NCBI RefSeq assembly: GCF_001858045.2
Contig: NC_031978.2
Span: forward strand, 8,884,981 to 8,948,980
Source of the DNA: Oreochromis niloticus
Lineage: Eukaryota; Chordata; Actinopteri; Cichliformes; Cichlidae
Length of the DNA: 64,000 bases
Direction of reading: 5' to 3'
Part shown: in pieces, positions 26,923 through 39,445 of the stretch
Layout: each line of letters starts with the position of its first letter
Position numbering within the stretch: position 1 is the stretch's first letter
Made by a program: the position numbers and the translations under genes
Notes under the pieces: model-generated
Databases searched by the model: none
Told to the model about the DNA's origin: nothing
The model's input: only the letters and a program-made list of their open reading frames with translations

Positions 26923-27711
26923 TGATGGATAGTTTTTCTTTAGCAAGATGAAATAATATGAACTTAAAATCAATAACATGTAAGGTGTTGGTAGTTAAGA
27001 TAAACTGTTCTTTAACAAGGGCAATATAGAAAGGTAATCTTTAGTTATGCATAACCACTAAAACCCCAAACAGAGGACCTAAATAAAGCATTAAATATCT
27101 GTACTGAAAGGGCTTACATGTATATTTGATGGACATTAAAATGAATTATATCTAAAATAATTTTAAAATTTCCTGGTTTTTTTTATCTATTCATCCCACA
27201 TTCCCTCAGCACCAGAGCACCATCCTCCTTTCTTCATCCCTCCAACCCCTTTTTAATAAACGAGCACTGGTGGTAATTGCCCAGTCTGAGACGACGCCAT
27301 TACTCATTCAGATGTCCAATAAGGCTGCAGAACCTGCAACATACACACATGCAGACACAAGCACAAACACACACAGGATGGAGGCTTGGGTTTAGTCTGT
27401 ACATGCAGATCCATATCATTGATCTCTCTTCCCACCCTCTCCTCTCCTTCCCATGCTCAATTTTTCATATTCAGTGAGTGACTTGTAGATTTGTCTGCTC
27501 AATACAGATATGTCTCAATTAAGAAAAGGCCAGGGTATGTATTGACATACATATGTACTGGTCAAGTAGCCTTGAGGAAAGTAGTTCAAGTACTAAGTAG
27601 TTCAAGAATGAAGTTTTAATGCAGAAGGCAGATTTCTATATATGCTGAATTCCTTACACTCGAACACTTTGCAAGTTCATGTAATAGTCATACTAGAGAA
27701 AACTGTCTGTG
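26923..27711. other. Noncoding stretch, nothing recognised
   Basis: No gene is supported. An 11-base word (agtagttcaag) is repeated at about 27571 and 27596, and a CA-rich patch lies at about 27337-27375. The 66-codon frame at 27277-27477 is unremarkable. Confidence 0.5.
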
Positions 27712-28396
27712 TGCAATGAACTTGGAATGTTGTTGCTCTTGAAATGGTTGCTTCAAAGACGGGACCAGGTCTGCGACCACTTGCTGTGATTTGCCATCTT
27801 CAAAGCAACTTTGCTTTGCTGTGCAAATCTGTTATATCTAAACACAGTGATTTACGTTAACTACTTATATTCAGTCCCAACAGAAACTCATAGATTTAAA
27901 AGAGAAATTCAGAAATTCATCCACAAATAGTGACATAGTTGTTGCAGGATGGTGATTTAGAAAAGCAACCTCATCATAGGTGCTGAGCAACCTTGCTTTT
28001 ATATAGTAATATAACCAGAATACAACCAGTTGGCAACCAGCTGAGTCAAATCACCTATTGCAAAAAGACACACTGCAGACTGACTCAGGCTGTCAACACA
28101 TCACAATTAATCAGTCAGCATTAATAAATTAGATGACAATTGTTTTCAAACCTTCACCAATCTCTCTGAGAGTGACTGTTTGCAGACAGGTCGACTCACA
28201 CCAAGATGACCTGCGTAATCGCCTTGCTATTAGTGGTTGACCAGATTTAAGGGTTTTACCGAATGCAAAAATCAAAACAAAAAAGAAAACTCAATGCAAT
28301 CACTGGGAAGCCACCAATGTTTTTGATGGCTACCAAGGAACAAGGAGGGTGATAACCTATCTTTTACTCTAGTGTGACTAAGCCAATGAATTACAG
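27712..28396 (+). repeat. Dispersed repeat, copy A of two
   Basis: This copy shares colinear blocks with 59041-59688: gaaatggttgcttcaaagac then gggaccaggtctgcgaccac (27741-27780); accagttggcaaccag; gactgactcaggctgtcaac; aataaattagatgacaattg; ttgtttgcagacagg; caatgcaatcactgggaa; and a shared end around ctactctagtgtgacta-like sequence. Blocks occur in the same order and orientation with similar spacing, so both derive from one family about 650 bases long. No open frame or clear terminal repeats are seen. Its class is unknown to me; repeated 'ggcaacc' words recall a fish non-autonomous family. Confidence 0.75.
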
Positions 28397-31300
28397 TTGT
28401 GCTCCAACGCCAAATGACTTCTAATCAAAGTGACTGATGCATTGCTTTATCAGCATCAACAAATATGATAAAAACAAATGTGCTCAAAACTTATGGATCC
28501 AAGCTAATCTGAAGCTGAGGGTTTGTGGCTATAACCACACATAAAATTTTGATATTATTTCTACTTTACTTTCTATTTGCGCTTGAGAGAACAGTCTAAG
28601 ATTGGCAATCTGACAAGCACCCAGTGGTAAAGAGTTCAAGGGTTAAGGCCACAACTTCCAGACAAAAATACACTAATGCCAAATCTGAAATTTGAGGGGG
28701 TTCACAACTAAAAGCTCACAGGTTCTAAGGAGCTGATGAGATGTGGTTTCTTGAGTCTAAAATCAAACTCCCTACAGGACCTGAGGGAAAATAAAGCAGC
28801 CTGGGAAAATAGAAAGTGGACTAGGGATTGTGTATTTAATGGAAGTATACACTTCCCAGTGAGAATGAATGCTGTTCTGTCTGTGTGTGTGTGTGAGAGA
28901 GAGAGAAAGAAAGAAAGCATATACAGATATGTTTTAAAGATTTTTTTGTCTTTGTTTCTAAATGCATTGCCATATTTGTTCTCTGTAACACAAGAATCAT
29001 TTCCTTTATGTAGTTCAAACATTTGGTCAAAACATTGCAAATCCCTGCATCTTAAATGGCTGTGATTTTTTTGTGCCTTACTTAGAGACAGAAGTAAGTA
29101 TTTGCTTAAAAGGAACAAAGACAAGAAATGCCGTCTCAAACCCTCAAGGAAAACATAAAGGAACCAACGGTTGAGTAAAATCTTGGAATGTGTCGTCTTT
29201 TATGAGGGGGAATGAAAGACTAAAAGCATGCATATACATATACTGGGCAATTGTACATCTCACTGCTGTACATCATAAATCTCCAAGACTGTAAAAGCAA
29301 AGGATGAAAGACTCAATTGGCTTATTTTGACTAATCTTCAGACTGAGTTTTTTTTTTTTTTGCCTGTGGAGAGACACTCCTGGGTGAAGCCGGGGAATTC
29401 ACTGTCATTCCTGTGTTAATATTAATTGTCCATAAAAAAGTGTGCTAGTCTCAGGAGAATGGTGGTGTAGCTAAACACTTCATAGACACCAGTATGATAT
29501 CACTGGTGAAGCAGTGTATGGAGTCTATGGTTATAGCTTTCACAGTAAAATATGTGTTATGTCTTTCACTTAGACTATGTAGGTTATGTGCATAACTTTT
29601 TAGTTCATTTATACTTACATGGATTGAATGGATTTTTGGCACAGATGCAGCTGTGCAAAATCAAACTTCATAATACTGTGCACTTCAACATTTTTCTGTT
29701 TTACTACTATGATTAAAGGCACTTCATGGAGCACTGTGAACGAGGACCATCAAGCCCCCTCAGTGATCAGTGGGCCATAATGCTTTAGATAAATACCTGA
29801 CTGCAACCACTGAGAAACTAAGTGATTTTTAGTTCTCTATATTACATATTATGTTGCTCAAAAAGCATAGTGAATAGGTAAGAGTAACTGCAAATGGCAT
29901 GTATTTACCAAGACGTTAATGAAACAGTGGAATAATGGTTTCACAGCAAAGCCCCACTGGTCAATTTACTCTCTTGGCTTTACCTAACTGGAACATCTGG
30001 GCAGATGAAGAGAATGTAAAATCATACAAAGACACCCATTTGAGATTACAATTTACCTTAAAGACATACAGCAAATGTATGGAAAATATCATTTTTAAAA
30101 ACATTTTTAATTATCCTCTTACATCTTAAGAGTATCCAACATAGTTTTACTGTAAAAACCTACTTTTAACATACCTGAGTAAGAAACTGATCTCCCTTCC
30201 AGATGTCTAAACAACATTGAAGATAGACTGAAAGGTTTAAAGTAGAATTCTCAGGTTGTTACAAAAAAAAGAAACATCCAGAAAAAGAAATCCTTTAAAA
30301 AAAAAAAAAATCCCTAAATTTGGTTGGAAAGTGAAAACATTTTCCTCTTCAACAAACTCCTCAGGTAGACAGCAGATTCTTACGAACTGGATTAAAATCC
30401 ATAAAATAAAAATCAAACACATTAAAATAAGAATTCCATGTGATGTGTAAAGAAACAACAAGTTTTTAGAAAATATTTCTCATCATTTCTGAAAATATAA
30501 ACAATAAAATATAATGTTGATTTGTACCACTCTTCACACATTTTCATTTTACCCCGCTTATTTTTTCAAACCTTTCTTTCCAATGTACATCTTATTCTTT
30601 CTTTCACTCACTTTTACAGGCTTCAGGAATGCGGGGTCTCCTTAGTGATTTATAAACATACACATAATAAATAAATGGGCGGCTGTAGTTTAAGCAGTGA
30701 TGAAGGATTCTCTCTCTGAGACACAGTGCTGGCCCGTATGTGATTTAAAGGGCTGACATTTATGGCTTGCAGGCCTATTATTCAGAGTGACTGTCTGTGT
30801 ACAGACCAACGCTTTACAGCGGCCACGCAGCGGTGAACTCAAAACGAAGCTAGTATCTGACACAGGAAATACATCCAGTGAGAATACTTAGAGGAACATG
30901 TGATGTTAAGGTGGTGAATGGCAAGAATATCTGGTCAAAGCTTTACTTAATCTTATGAATATCTAATCTAAAGCCATTAGACATAGGTTAATCTATCAGA
31001 TTTCACATCATTTTATGTTTTCGACTTGCTTGAATATTACCAAATATACCCAGCACGTCTGCCATAGAGAGAGATTAGAATAGTTGAGAATATGGAGAAC
31101 TGTATAGCAGTACACATTCAACAGTTCAACACCAGATGGTTATTTAATCATGAACTGGAAGCCTTGTTGTGCCGCTTTGGAGTACTGTTTCACGATGTGC
31201 ATCAGTTGTAAATGCTCTGTATTTGACGGGATTAAAATAGCCCAAATTATCCCTAGAGTTAACTGTGCTATTTTGTTTTCACATAACCCATAACCTGTCA

Positions 31301-32356
31301 GCCTGCCACCAACGTGCAGTGGATTGCAAATCGACGACTCAAAGGCCGATATCGCTATCTGTCCAGGATAATAGATGACAATAATGGAAAACTGTCCCTA
31401 AGCACTCGTTTGGAGTCTTCCTGCTCATTTACTGATACCCTTCATATTTAATTCCCCTCCTATAGCCAGGAAAACAGACACTTTAAGCCCATCTAGAGGG
31501 AGCGCATTTACAATAAAAGGCCAGCTGAATCCTCAGCTCACATTTCCTTCTAACTGTGGCAGGACATAAACCTTCAAGCCAGACCTCATTTTCTCGGCGC
31601 CATCTCCCGGACACTGCTAAAAAAAAAAAAAAGGAAAAAAAATCAATACAGCTGCACACAGTACTCTTAAGTTTAGAAGCCACTGTGAAAATGTCTTTGT
31701 CGAAAGAATATGGGAAATATTTTTCTTCTCCTGAGCTTGGTTTTTTGTGCCACTGTGATTTCCCTCTAATGGTTCCAATAGTAAGTGTAGCATGTGACTT
31801 GTTGCTAAATTAGCATCTTGCTGTGTGCCTTGCTAATCTAACACATGTCTATGACAAAAGCAGTATGTTGTTGTGCATTATGGTCACTGTAACTCGATTC
31901 CTCCAGCTAAGCAAGAAGAAATAATTCAATCCCGTTGCAAAGATAAAGATCCCTGGAGCAGGGTGGAGAGATCTGCTCTGCCTGTATCAAGTTATACTCT
32001 GGAGATTAGCACGTAGCATGTAGCATTTAGCTGGTAGCGACAGTGAATCCAGGCTTACTGTGATTCACGCAGTCAATAAAATGGGGAGGCTCATTGCATC
32101 ACCTTCTTCACATACATTAAGCTATTACAGCATAACACAAGTGAAGACTGCCTTCCAGGCTGTAACAGCTAAGTGCAAGTGTGATGAAATCTGACAGATT
32201 TATATTATTTGAATATTTCAAAGAACAACAACAAAGAAGCCCCCCCCCCAAACATAAAAACAAAAAAACAATTGGCTACTAGAAAAAGTAGTAAAGCTGA
32301 AGGTCCCTAGCATCATTTATTTTTTAAATAACTACCAATAATTTTACATTTTGGGT
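28397..32356. other. Noncoding stretch, no gene seen
   Basis: The longest frames (28708-29139 minus, 28736-29065 plus) overlap on opposite strands around a microsatellite and show no domain. Poly-A runs of 14 lie at 30297-30310 and 31619-31632, and a C10 run at 32240-32249. Repeat-free blocks at about 30610-30860 and 31230-31400 are candidate conserved noncoding DNA. Nothing else is recognised. Confidence 0.5.
28882..28917. repeat. Compound microsatellite (TG)n(AG)n(AAAG)n
   Basis: Uninterrupted tgtgtgtgtgtgtg passes into agagagagag and then aaagaaagaaag. It explains the Arg/Glu-rich and Ser/His/Thr-rich segments in frames crossing it. Confidence 0.95.
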
Positions 32357-32617
32357 AGCACTTTATAATAATGTAACTCTATTAGGCATCAGAAAGGTAT
32401 TATTAAGGTATTAGCGAGTGCTTAATTAATCATTTAGATATCATTACCGCTCCTTGATATGTCATTTATATACACACAGATATATTTATCCATCCGTTAC
32501 TTATCCATCCGTTATTTGTATTTATAAATGGCATACGAAGGAGGAATAATCCTATATTAATGATGAATTACTTATACATTGATAATTGTTAATAGTGTGA
32601 CATTATTATAAAGTGCT
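32357..32617. mobile_element. Small TIR element (MITE-like), 261 bp
   Basis: An 18-base terminal repeat agcactttataataatgt (32357-32374) is present as an exact inverted copy at 32600-32617. Outside it the left flank ttgggt and inverted right flank ttgac remain weakly similar, so the true end may lie a few bases further out. The interior is AT-rich, noncoding and contains a short tandem (atccatccgtta, twice, about 32491-32515). The layout and the 'gggtaacactttataataa' type end fit a miniature non-autonomous DNA transposon of fish. No target duplication is obvious. Confidence 0.75.
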
Positions 32618-32877
32618 GTCAAATTTTGCAACAGTCTATTACTAACTTTTAAATACCAGTTACATTATCATGAGCGGATAAATAAAAAATGCTTTTTAAG
32701 GAAAATTGCTTGAATCAACTTTTCTAGTGCTTTATCACATATGAATAATATAGTTTTGCAGCTACTGACATACATTTTGCAAATAACCTTGCACTCAATG
32801 TCTGGTATGTGTGTCTGTGTGCAAGTGAGAGACTGAGTATGTGTGTTTTTGTGTGTGTGCACATTTTCTCCCAACAG

Positions 32878-33090
32878 ACTGCCTTCAATCTCTTGCACTC
32901 TCAGCATCTATTGCCTTCTGCTGTACATCACTCTGACAGGAGGGACTTGAGCAGAGGCTCCGGGTGGAAGAGGTCTTCTGGATTGCCTTATATGATGGAC
33001 AGGAATAGTCTGGAATCCCCAAACGGAAGTAACCTCATGCTGACCTCATCTAGCCATGACTTCCTTGACCCCTCAACTTATAACCTGTGA
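32878..33090 (+). CDS. Candidate 3'-terminal exon, gene unknown
   Basis: The segment begins right after a splice-acceptor-like sequence (acattttctcccaacag, ending 32877) and continues open for 70 codons to a TGA at 33088-33090, with codon phase 0 at the acceptor. The peptide is hydrophilic and Ser-rich (14 of 70), has basic patches (SDRRDLSRGSGWKRSSG), and ends HDFLDPSTYNL, which looks like a disordered C-terminal tail and not a transposon protein. AATAAA words at 33552 and about 34229 could serve as polyadenylation signals. I do not recognise the gene and see no upstream exon of it in this window. A chance open frame after an intronic-looking acceptor remains possible. Confidence 0.3.
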   Translation, partial: TAFNLLHSQHLLPSAVHHSDRRDLSRGSGWKRSSGLPYMMDRNSLESPNGSNLMLTSSSHDFLDPSTYNL

Positions 33091-35124
33091 CCTTTGTTGA
33101 CTGATTCCGCAATACATAAACAGAAGTGGGTCAAATATTCTTGCTGTATTTATCTTCAGGTTGGCCGGATCTAATTTTTCATGTTAAGCTGCTAAGTTGC
33201 CAACCTTAGGTATCACATACAACCAAATTACTTGATTCTACACTAGATGTTTTACTTTATACCAGATCTTCAGCCAACCAACTTCAGCCAACAGGAAATC
33301 TTTATTTTTATTTATTTACTTTTTAAAACTTTTTCTGAGAAGGCACCTTGCTTTAGGCAATAACTTTTGACATTTATCAAAATAAGTGTGAACTCTTTCA
33401 TAAGCATATCTACAGAATAATGTGGCTTTGCTTTTGAGAAAATACAGGAAATCTCTTTGAGCCCATAAAGGGTTAAAAAGCAATATGTATGCTGCAAAAC
33501 CAAAGCCACTTCTCCCCAGAGCTGTGCAACAGTGATATTCCTCTCCCCCAAAATAAACGACGATGCAGCCAGAAGTGCCACATAAATTAAAGTGGCAGGT
33601 TGATTGATGACTAAGAGAACAGCAGAAGAGGTTTTTGCATTACTTTTTTGCAGAACAAGGGGATATGCATATACACAAACATACATACATAACTTGCACA
33701 TGTATATACATGGAGATGACACAAAAACAATTATTTATAAACACACACAAATACATGCAAAGACACCAATTGCCATGTGTAACCAGATAAATCCAAAACC
33801 CTTTGCAGCATCCTAAAATGTACCCCCGAGAGCTGCCGAGAAAGAAAATTACAATGCAATAGATGTGTTTGCATGCCAGCATACATGTCTGCGTGTGTAT
33901 TGTACCCCATCCCCACATCCTCTAAATGAGCTCCATGCAATATTAAAGGATGCAAAATTAGTCTGTGAGTGTGAATGTGCTTGGAGCACCATTGCTGACT
34001 GACCTTCCAAGGGCACCATGGGAAATAAGTGGATGGGGCATGCAATTGAAACACATATCACTGGATATCCATCACTTGCTCCACAACATAGTTCTCATAG
34101 TAGACCGTAAGCCATCCACATGGTGCTGCCATACAACCAGAGGGGATGTTGGCTATATTGAATATGTTTAATGCCAATCATTTACATTCACCAATCTCAT
34201 CAAACTTTGGGTTTGGGTTTGTATTTTACAATAAATGGTCATTCTTTCAGTGTGGTGAACTAATAATCTACACAGGGATTTGGAATTAGGCACTAATTAG
34301 CAATTCAATAAGCACTGATGACCACACTGTGACACACTTCTGAAGTATAACGTCAGCAAATATCTGCTGGGCATACACAAGCATCTTGAGTCAGCATTTG
34401 TTCTGATCAGCCATGCTTCCATAATTGTTTCCCTCTCTAAATTAGCAGCTACGGTAATACTTTCTTGTATAAAATTCCAGATATTCTTGGAATGGCAGTT
34501 ATGAATTCCAAAGAAAATTCTCGCAGGATGAATGTGAAACAATACTGTAAGAGATATTCAAGTTCTTGAGGGTGAGTCCAGGTCAGCTCAGAAGTGTTTA
34601 TCACCAAAATACAGTTTTGTTCATAAAACGGGACAGAACAGAAAAGAAAGCTGTTCATATAGTTTATATCATTTTTTTTTAGAGGACATTCCAGATAATT
34701 TAACATTTAAGGTGTGTGGTCTATCGTTTATTAATGTAACAACACAGAATTTGAAATTTGCAGTAAATATTTTCCTTTTAAGTCTCAAGGTATGTAAAGC
34801 TATTTATAGGGAATTATCTTCATGAGCTGTCTAATTTAAGTCAGGTATTGAGTCCTGTTTAACTGGAGCTTTTAGAGCTATTGAAGTGGTGAGGCTGGCT
34901 CACTGGCTGGATCTGTGTGAATATCATAGTTGAAGAATGCAGAGGGAATCAGCAGTGAAAGAGTAGGGAAGGAGCGGAGGGTAGATTTCTTTTAAAGCCC
35001 CATTCCCACAGATGAGCAGCATCAATCTTTACTTTGCCACTGAGATAAGGCCTGGCTGTTGCTATCAGCAGACTTTGGTATTGGAGGGGTTGATATAAAG
35101 CAAACACAAATTCAGTCACCTTCT

Positions 35125-35502
35125 TCAGCAGATAAATAACATCCACACCCCTAAAAGCCAGCTGGGGGAGTGTTCTGTTCGTTCAACCACAAAGCACCGG
35201 ACTCTAACAGCTCCTGGAAACCCAACTGGCCCAGGTGGCCCAGCCACCAGGAGATCATCGAAAGGTTTAAGGTGGGCTCCAAGTATTGTGCAGGTGAGGT
35301 TGCTGGGTGCCTGTATGTTGTATTCACAGGAGTGTTTTAATTGCACTTTGACATCTCCCTCAACCAGGATTATTTTGCACTGCATTATTTTGCCCTTGAT
35401 AAAATAGCTCCTGGAACCACTGAAGCACACAAACATCTCTACCACAAAAGGGTAGCAATTGATGGAAAAACATGCAGTGAATGTATGAAACAAGAAAAAC
35501 AC
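35125..35502 (-). other. Exon-like minus-strand open frame, unrecognised
   Basis: On the minus strand an open frame of 125 codons contains a stretch from about 35437 down to 35165 whose composition looks protein-like: several Cys, Val and charged residues, an NLTC potential N-glycosylation site, and a short Gly-Pro run (GPPGPVGFPG). An acceptor-like sequence (pyrimidine-rich then tag) precedes it near 35440, but I find no good GT donor and the downstream part becomes hydrophobic noise. The Gly-Pro run is too short to call a collagen. It may be a real extracellular-domain exon, an old pseudogene, or chance. Confidence 0.2.
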
Positions 35503-38115
35503 AGATGCTCATCCATGCGGATCATTCACACATACTCACCTACACAGGAACATTAGAGCAACAGTCAAATGAACATCAAACACAGGGGGAGGGAAGTGCT
35601 GTCATGTTTTTAGAACATTTGATCGTGTTTTAGTGCCATCTTCCCGCACCAGGTGTCTTTAGTCAGAAACATACAATGACTCACGTGCCACACATGATTT
35701 AAAATACCTGTGTGTGCATTCAGCAAATTAAAAAATAAAGAAAAGAAAAAAAAAAGGAAGAGCACGTTTGGTGTGTAGTGATGATGGAAAGGTGTTAGGT
35801 GTGGTGAGAGGGAGGGAACCAACACATGCAGCAAAATAGAAAATGTTTTGAATTATACATTCCTGCCACCCGTGATAAATTGAGAGAAGGTTTCATCATA
35901 AATCACAAGAATACTGTGCTGCCTATCAAGAGAATTGCTTGGTGGGCAGCAGCCTGAGATTTAGGAGTCTTGTTTCTCCCGTCTGCAGTCACACCTTTAC
36001 CACCTACTCACATGTTATTTTCAACATATACTAGCCTGCAACTTAAACTCTTTATTCTTACCTTTGTTTTCCGTGGTGCTCTTTTCTAAACACAGCGGTT
36101 TACATAGATATTCATAAAAATATTATTTTAATAACTTGTCATCTCTGAAAAAAATTTGTGTACAGCCGATGTATCAGACAGAATGGTAGATGAATTTTAA
36201 ACATGAGCATGGACCGTTTTTTATTTCTGTGTGAGTATGTGTGTGTCTGATTCACCAAATGCCAACTTAAACACTATTTCATGTTGTTATAACTGTCCAC
36301 ACAACAAGCTCTATATTAGCTCTAAGTTCGGTATAAATGTAATAATAGCATTTATATAAAACATTATTTTCTAAAGTCTAAGAAAACACATTTGTGCATA
36401 CGCCACAGAATCGTGTTCAAATTCAAATACAGTCATATCTTTTTCACATCTGTGTTAAATACTTGTGTTTTTTCCCCATACTGGAGCAATTCTGGACAGT
36501 TTCTCATGTCTAGAACCTGTTTTGTAGACCAGACACACCTTTCCAAATAAAGCAAGTAAAGCTAACAGACAAGTGACCAAAAACATCAGGAGAGGAAGAC
36601 TCCATCAGTCATGACAGCTAAACAAACAGCAGCAGGGTAAATTAACAGCACATGGCCAAAAACAGGGATTACTAATGTGATGTAATATGTGTGTGTTGCC
36701 CACATGTAAAAGCAGGTGAATACTGGGCTAAAATGAGCATTTCAGGCTGTATATGTCTCTCTGTGGGAAAGATTGGAATATAACATCAAAGGATAACACC
36801 TTGTGGATAAAGGTGTGGTGTTAAATATTTAAATAATTAACATCTTACGTAGTTTATTGCATATGTACATGTTGACCAGGTTTAACAAAATGTTTTGAGA
36901 CAAAAAACGTTAACAATATAAATACAGAAATACAATGTTATGACCATTATGACCACACAAAACTTACATACTGAAGTTTTGTACACTGTTGAACTCTTCT
37001 GCAATTAATAAGCAACACAAAATATTTTGTGATCTGTGTCTCAACAGCCATTTAAAGTAAAACACAGTGACACACATTGTGCATGAGTCCTGTAGAGGTC
37101 TAGAATCTCTGGTTCCCAGAACTCAGTGGTCTACCCTCCACGTCTGTAGTCAATAAATAAATCACCAGTGAAGTCAGACTTCTGTATTTACACAGTGATT
37201 AAAACTCACGAGCCGGAGCGCATAAAACGAACCTAAACAAAACAAATGAGTATAAAGTCATCCCCACACACACCCACACACATATATGTTCTTATATGCT
37301 ACACATGACAAACGCTGATATAATTTTAGAAAACACACATGCACAGGCATTTAGAGCAAGCTACAGAGTATAAACACTCACAGAAAGAAACTAATCAAAT
37401 AGAACACTTTAAAAACTGCAAATTTCCTTTTTTGTCACATTTATAGTGAAGAAAACATCGGGTTTGTTACAACTTTAACATCTAATTATAAAATATCTGA
37501 GTTCTAAGATAAAACAGCTATTAGACTACAAGATTACAGATCACTGGTAAATATGAAATTACATAGAGTATAAACGTAAAGATAACCAAAGATAATTTCT
37601 TACAGTATCTTTGATACATCTAAGTTATATCCAATAAGTTATATCTTAGACTTGTACTGTATAAGCTAATTAGATCTATCAATAAAAACATAATGGGCTG
37701 GTAAAATGGTCCACAACTTTCAAGCAGAGTGAAGAGTGCCACCTGCTCAGACTAACCTGGTGACAAATTTTGGCTAGAAGATGGGAATATGGTATAGACA
37801 CTCAAGTAAACATCCTATCTAGGTAAAGAACTGACTGCAAGACACGGTACACCTCCAAAACCATGCAAACCCACATCCCCTTGACCCAATCTCTGCTCAA
37901 AGCTTCTTCAAAGAGCCCCATCTCACTAACTATCAGACAGAAAATCAAATATTTTGTTTTGAGCTTCACTAATATCAGCGTTTTTACTCCACCCCTAATG
38001 GCATTTTTATTGATCGGCTTCTTAATGGCGGGCCCATATATTTGACGGCACTCATTTAAAGTAGAAGTGAGTAATAGCTGTCTGAGGGAAGGCCGTAAAG
38101 CTGTGTGAGAGCGTA

Positions 38116-38138
38116 TGTGTGTGTGTGTGTGTGTGTGT
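38116..38138. repeat. (TG)n microsatellite
   Basis: A pure TG run of 23 bases. The Val/Cys-rich start of the frame at 38105-38290 is a translation of it. Confidence 0.95.
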
Positions 38139-38154
38139 CTGTGTTTTATCGTAT

Positions 38155-39445
38155 TCTGTCATTGGGGTATGGAAGAAAGGGAAAAGAAGAAGGAGAAAGT
38201 GACGAAGGAGGAGAGGGAGGAGAAAGAGTTTTCAATTTACTGAGCACAAGAGAGCATGAGGAAAATGGAGAGGAAGTGCAACCAAGGTAGAGCAAGAAAA
38301 AGGAACAATTTAGAGAAGAGGGTGAAGGATAAGCAGTAAAAACTCATTTTCCATACCAAACAGAATTCATTCTAAAGCATTTCTGCAAACGCAACCCGTT
38401 TCACCTACACACACTCATACATCACCTCCCTGCTTTCGCAAACAAACCTCAAACCCCCTTTTCTCTCCCCTCCTTCATCTCTCGCTCTCTCTCCTCTCCA
38501 TCCCTCTATCCCTCTCAGGTCATCAGCGAGCGAAGCCACAACAAAGGGGGGCCGTTGCCGCGGTGACCTTGGCTGTGACATCATGTGGCGGCAGAAAGAA
38601 ATGAAGCCATTAGGCCGAGGCAGCACTTGCCCATAAATCAGACTGTTTCCAATAAGCTGCCTTAATGGTCATCCATCACCCCGCCAGCCAGCGCCCTCCA
38701 CACCCAACAGCCTGGGGAACGGCCACAGGGACGTGGAGAGGAGGAGGGGTTTGAAATCTGGGAGAGTTGGAAGGAAAGAGTAAAAAGACGAGTAGAAGGG
38801 ATGTGGGAAATACAGTAAGATGAAGAACCAAGAGGAGATAAGGGAGTACAGTTTGTGGGAGTATGTTTTGCTGCTCTCTTGTTCAGGTCACTGCAAAAGA
38901 AGAAAATTCTGATCTCAATCAGGCCTACCTGGTTAAGTAATCATTATAATTAAAAAAAAAACAATAAAAGGGGAACGATAAGGGGCTTAATAAAAGACTC
39001 ATATCAGTCTAAATAAGGTCATGGCAATTTTAAAGGGGGACAGAACATGGAGGAAGAGGAAAGAAAATCAGTAGAGAGTGTTAAAAAATAAAATTATAGG
39101 TGAAGGGAAATAAGGAGGCGAGATAAGGAGCGGAGGGTGATTTGGCGAAGGGCTAAAAATGGGACAGATAGGGAGACAAACAACTCACATCAATTGAAGA
39201 CAATAGGAAGAGAGGCTTAAAGAAAGGCAGCGGTGGAGAGTTCAGATTTAAAAAAAAAAAAAAAAAAACAGAACAAGGCTCGAGAGAACTGCCAAGACCA
39301 GGAAAAGACAAAGTAGATACTCAATGAGATGCAAGGGGAAAGAAAAAGATTAAATTTCATGAGAGAGCAAGAATCTGTAGATGAGGGCAGAAGTAAGAAA
39401 CTGATAAAAAAGATTATCGATAGAAGAAATAAAAGAAAAAATAAT
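38155..39445. repeat. Purine-rich strand-asymmetric tract
   Basis: On the plus strand 38155-38345 and about 38735-39445 are dominated by A and G (ggaagaaagggaaaagaaga, gaggaggagggg, gagaggcttaaagaaagg). They are separated by a pyrimidine-rich block at 38440-38520 and a GC-richer block at 38530-38720. A pure A19 run lies at 39250-39268. No frame here is coding. Such tracts arise from simple-sequence decay and can adopt triplex structures. Confidence 0.7.

Noticed and set aside
28708..29139. 143-codon minus-strand frame overlapping a 109-codon plus-strand frame
   Set aside because: They oppose each other across a compound microsatellite and show no motif or splice support.
33312..34061. Several overlapping 70-136 codon frames on both strands
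   Set aside because: Composition is that of CA/TG-rich sequence; no family motif or consistent frame.
39250..39268. A19 run as the poly-A tail of a retroposon or processed pseudogene
   Set aside because: No recognisable body upstream and no flanking target duplication; it sits in a purine-rich tract.
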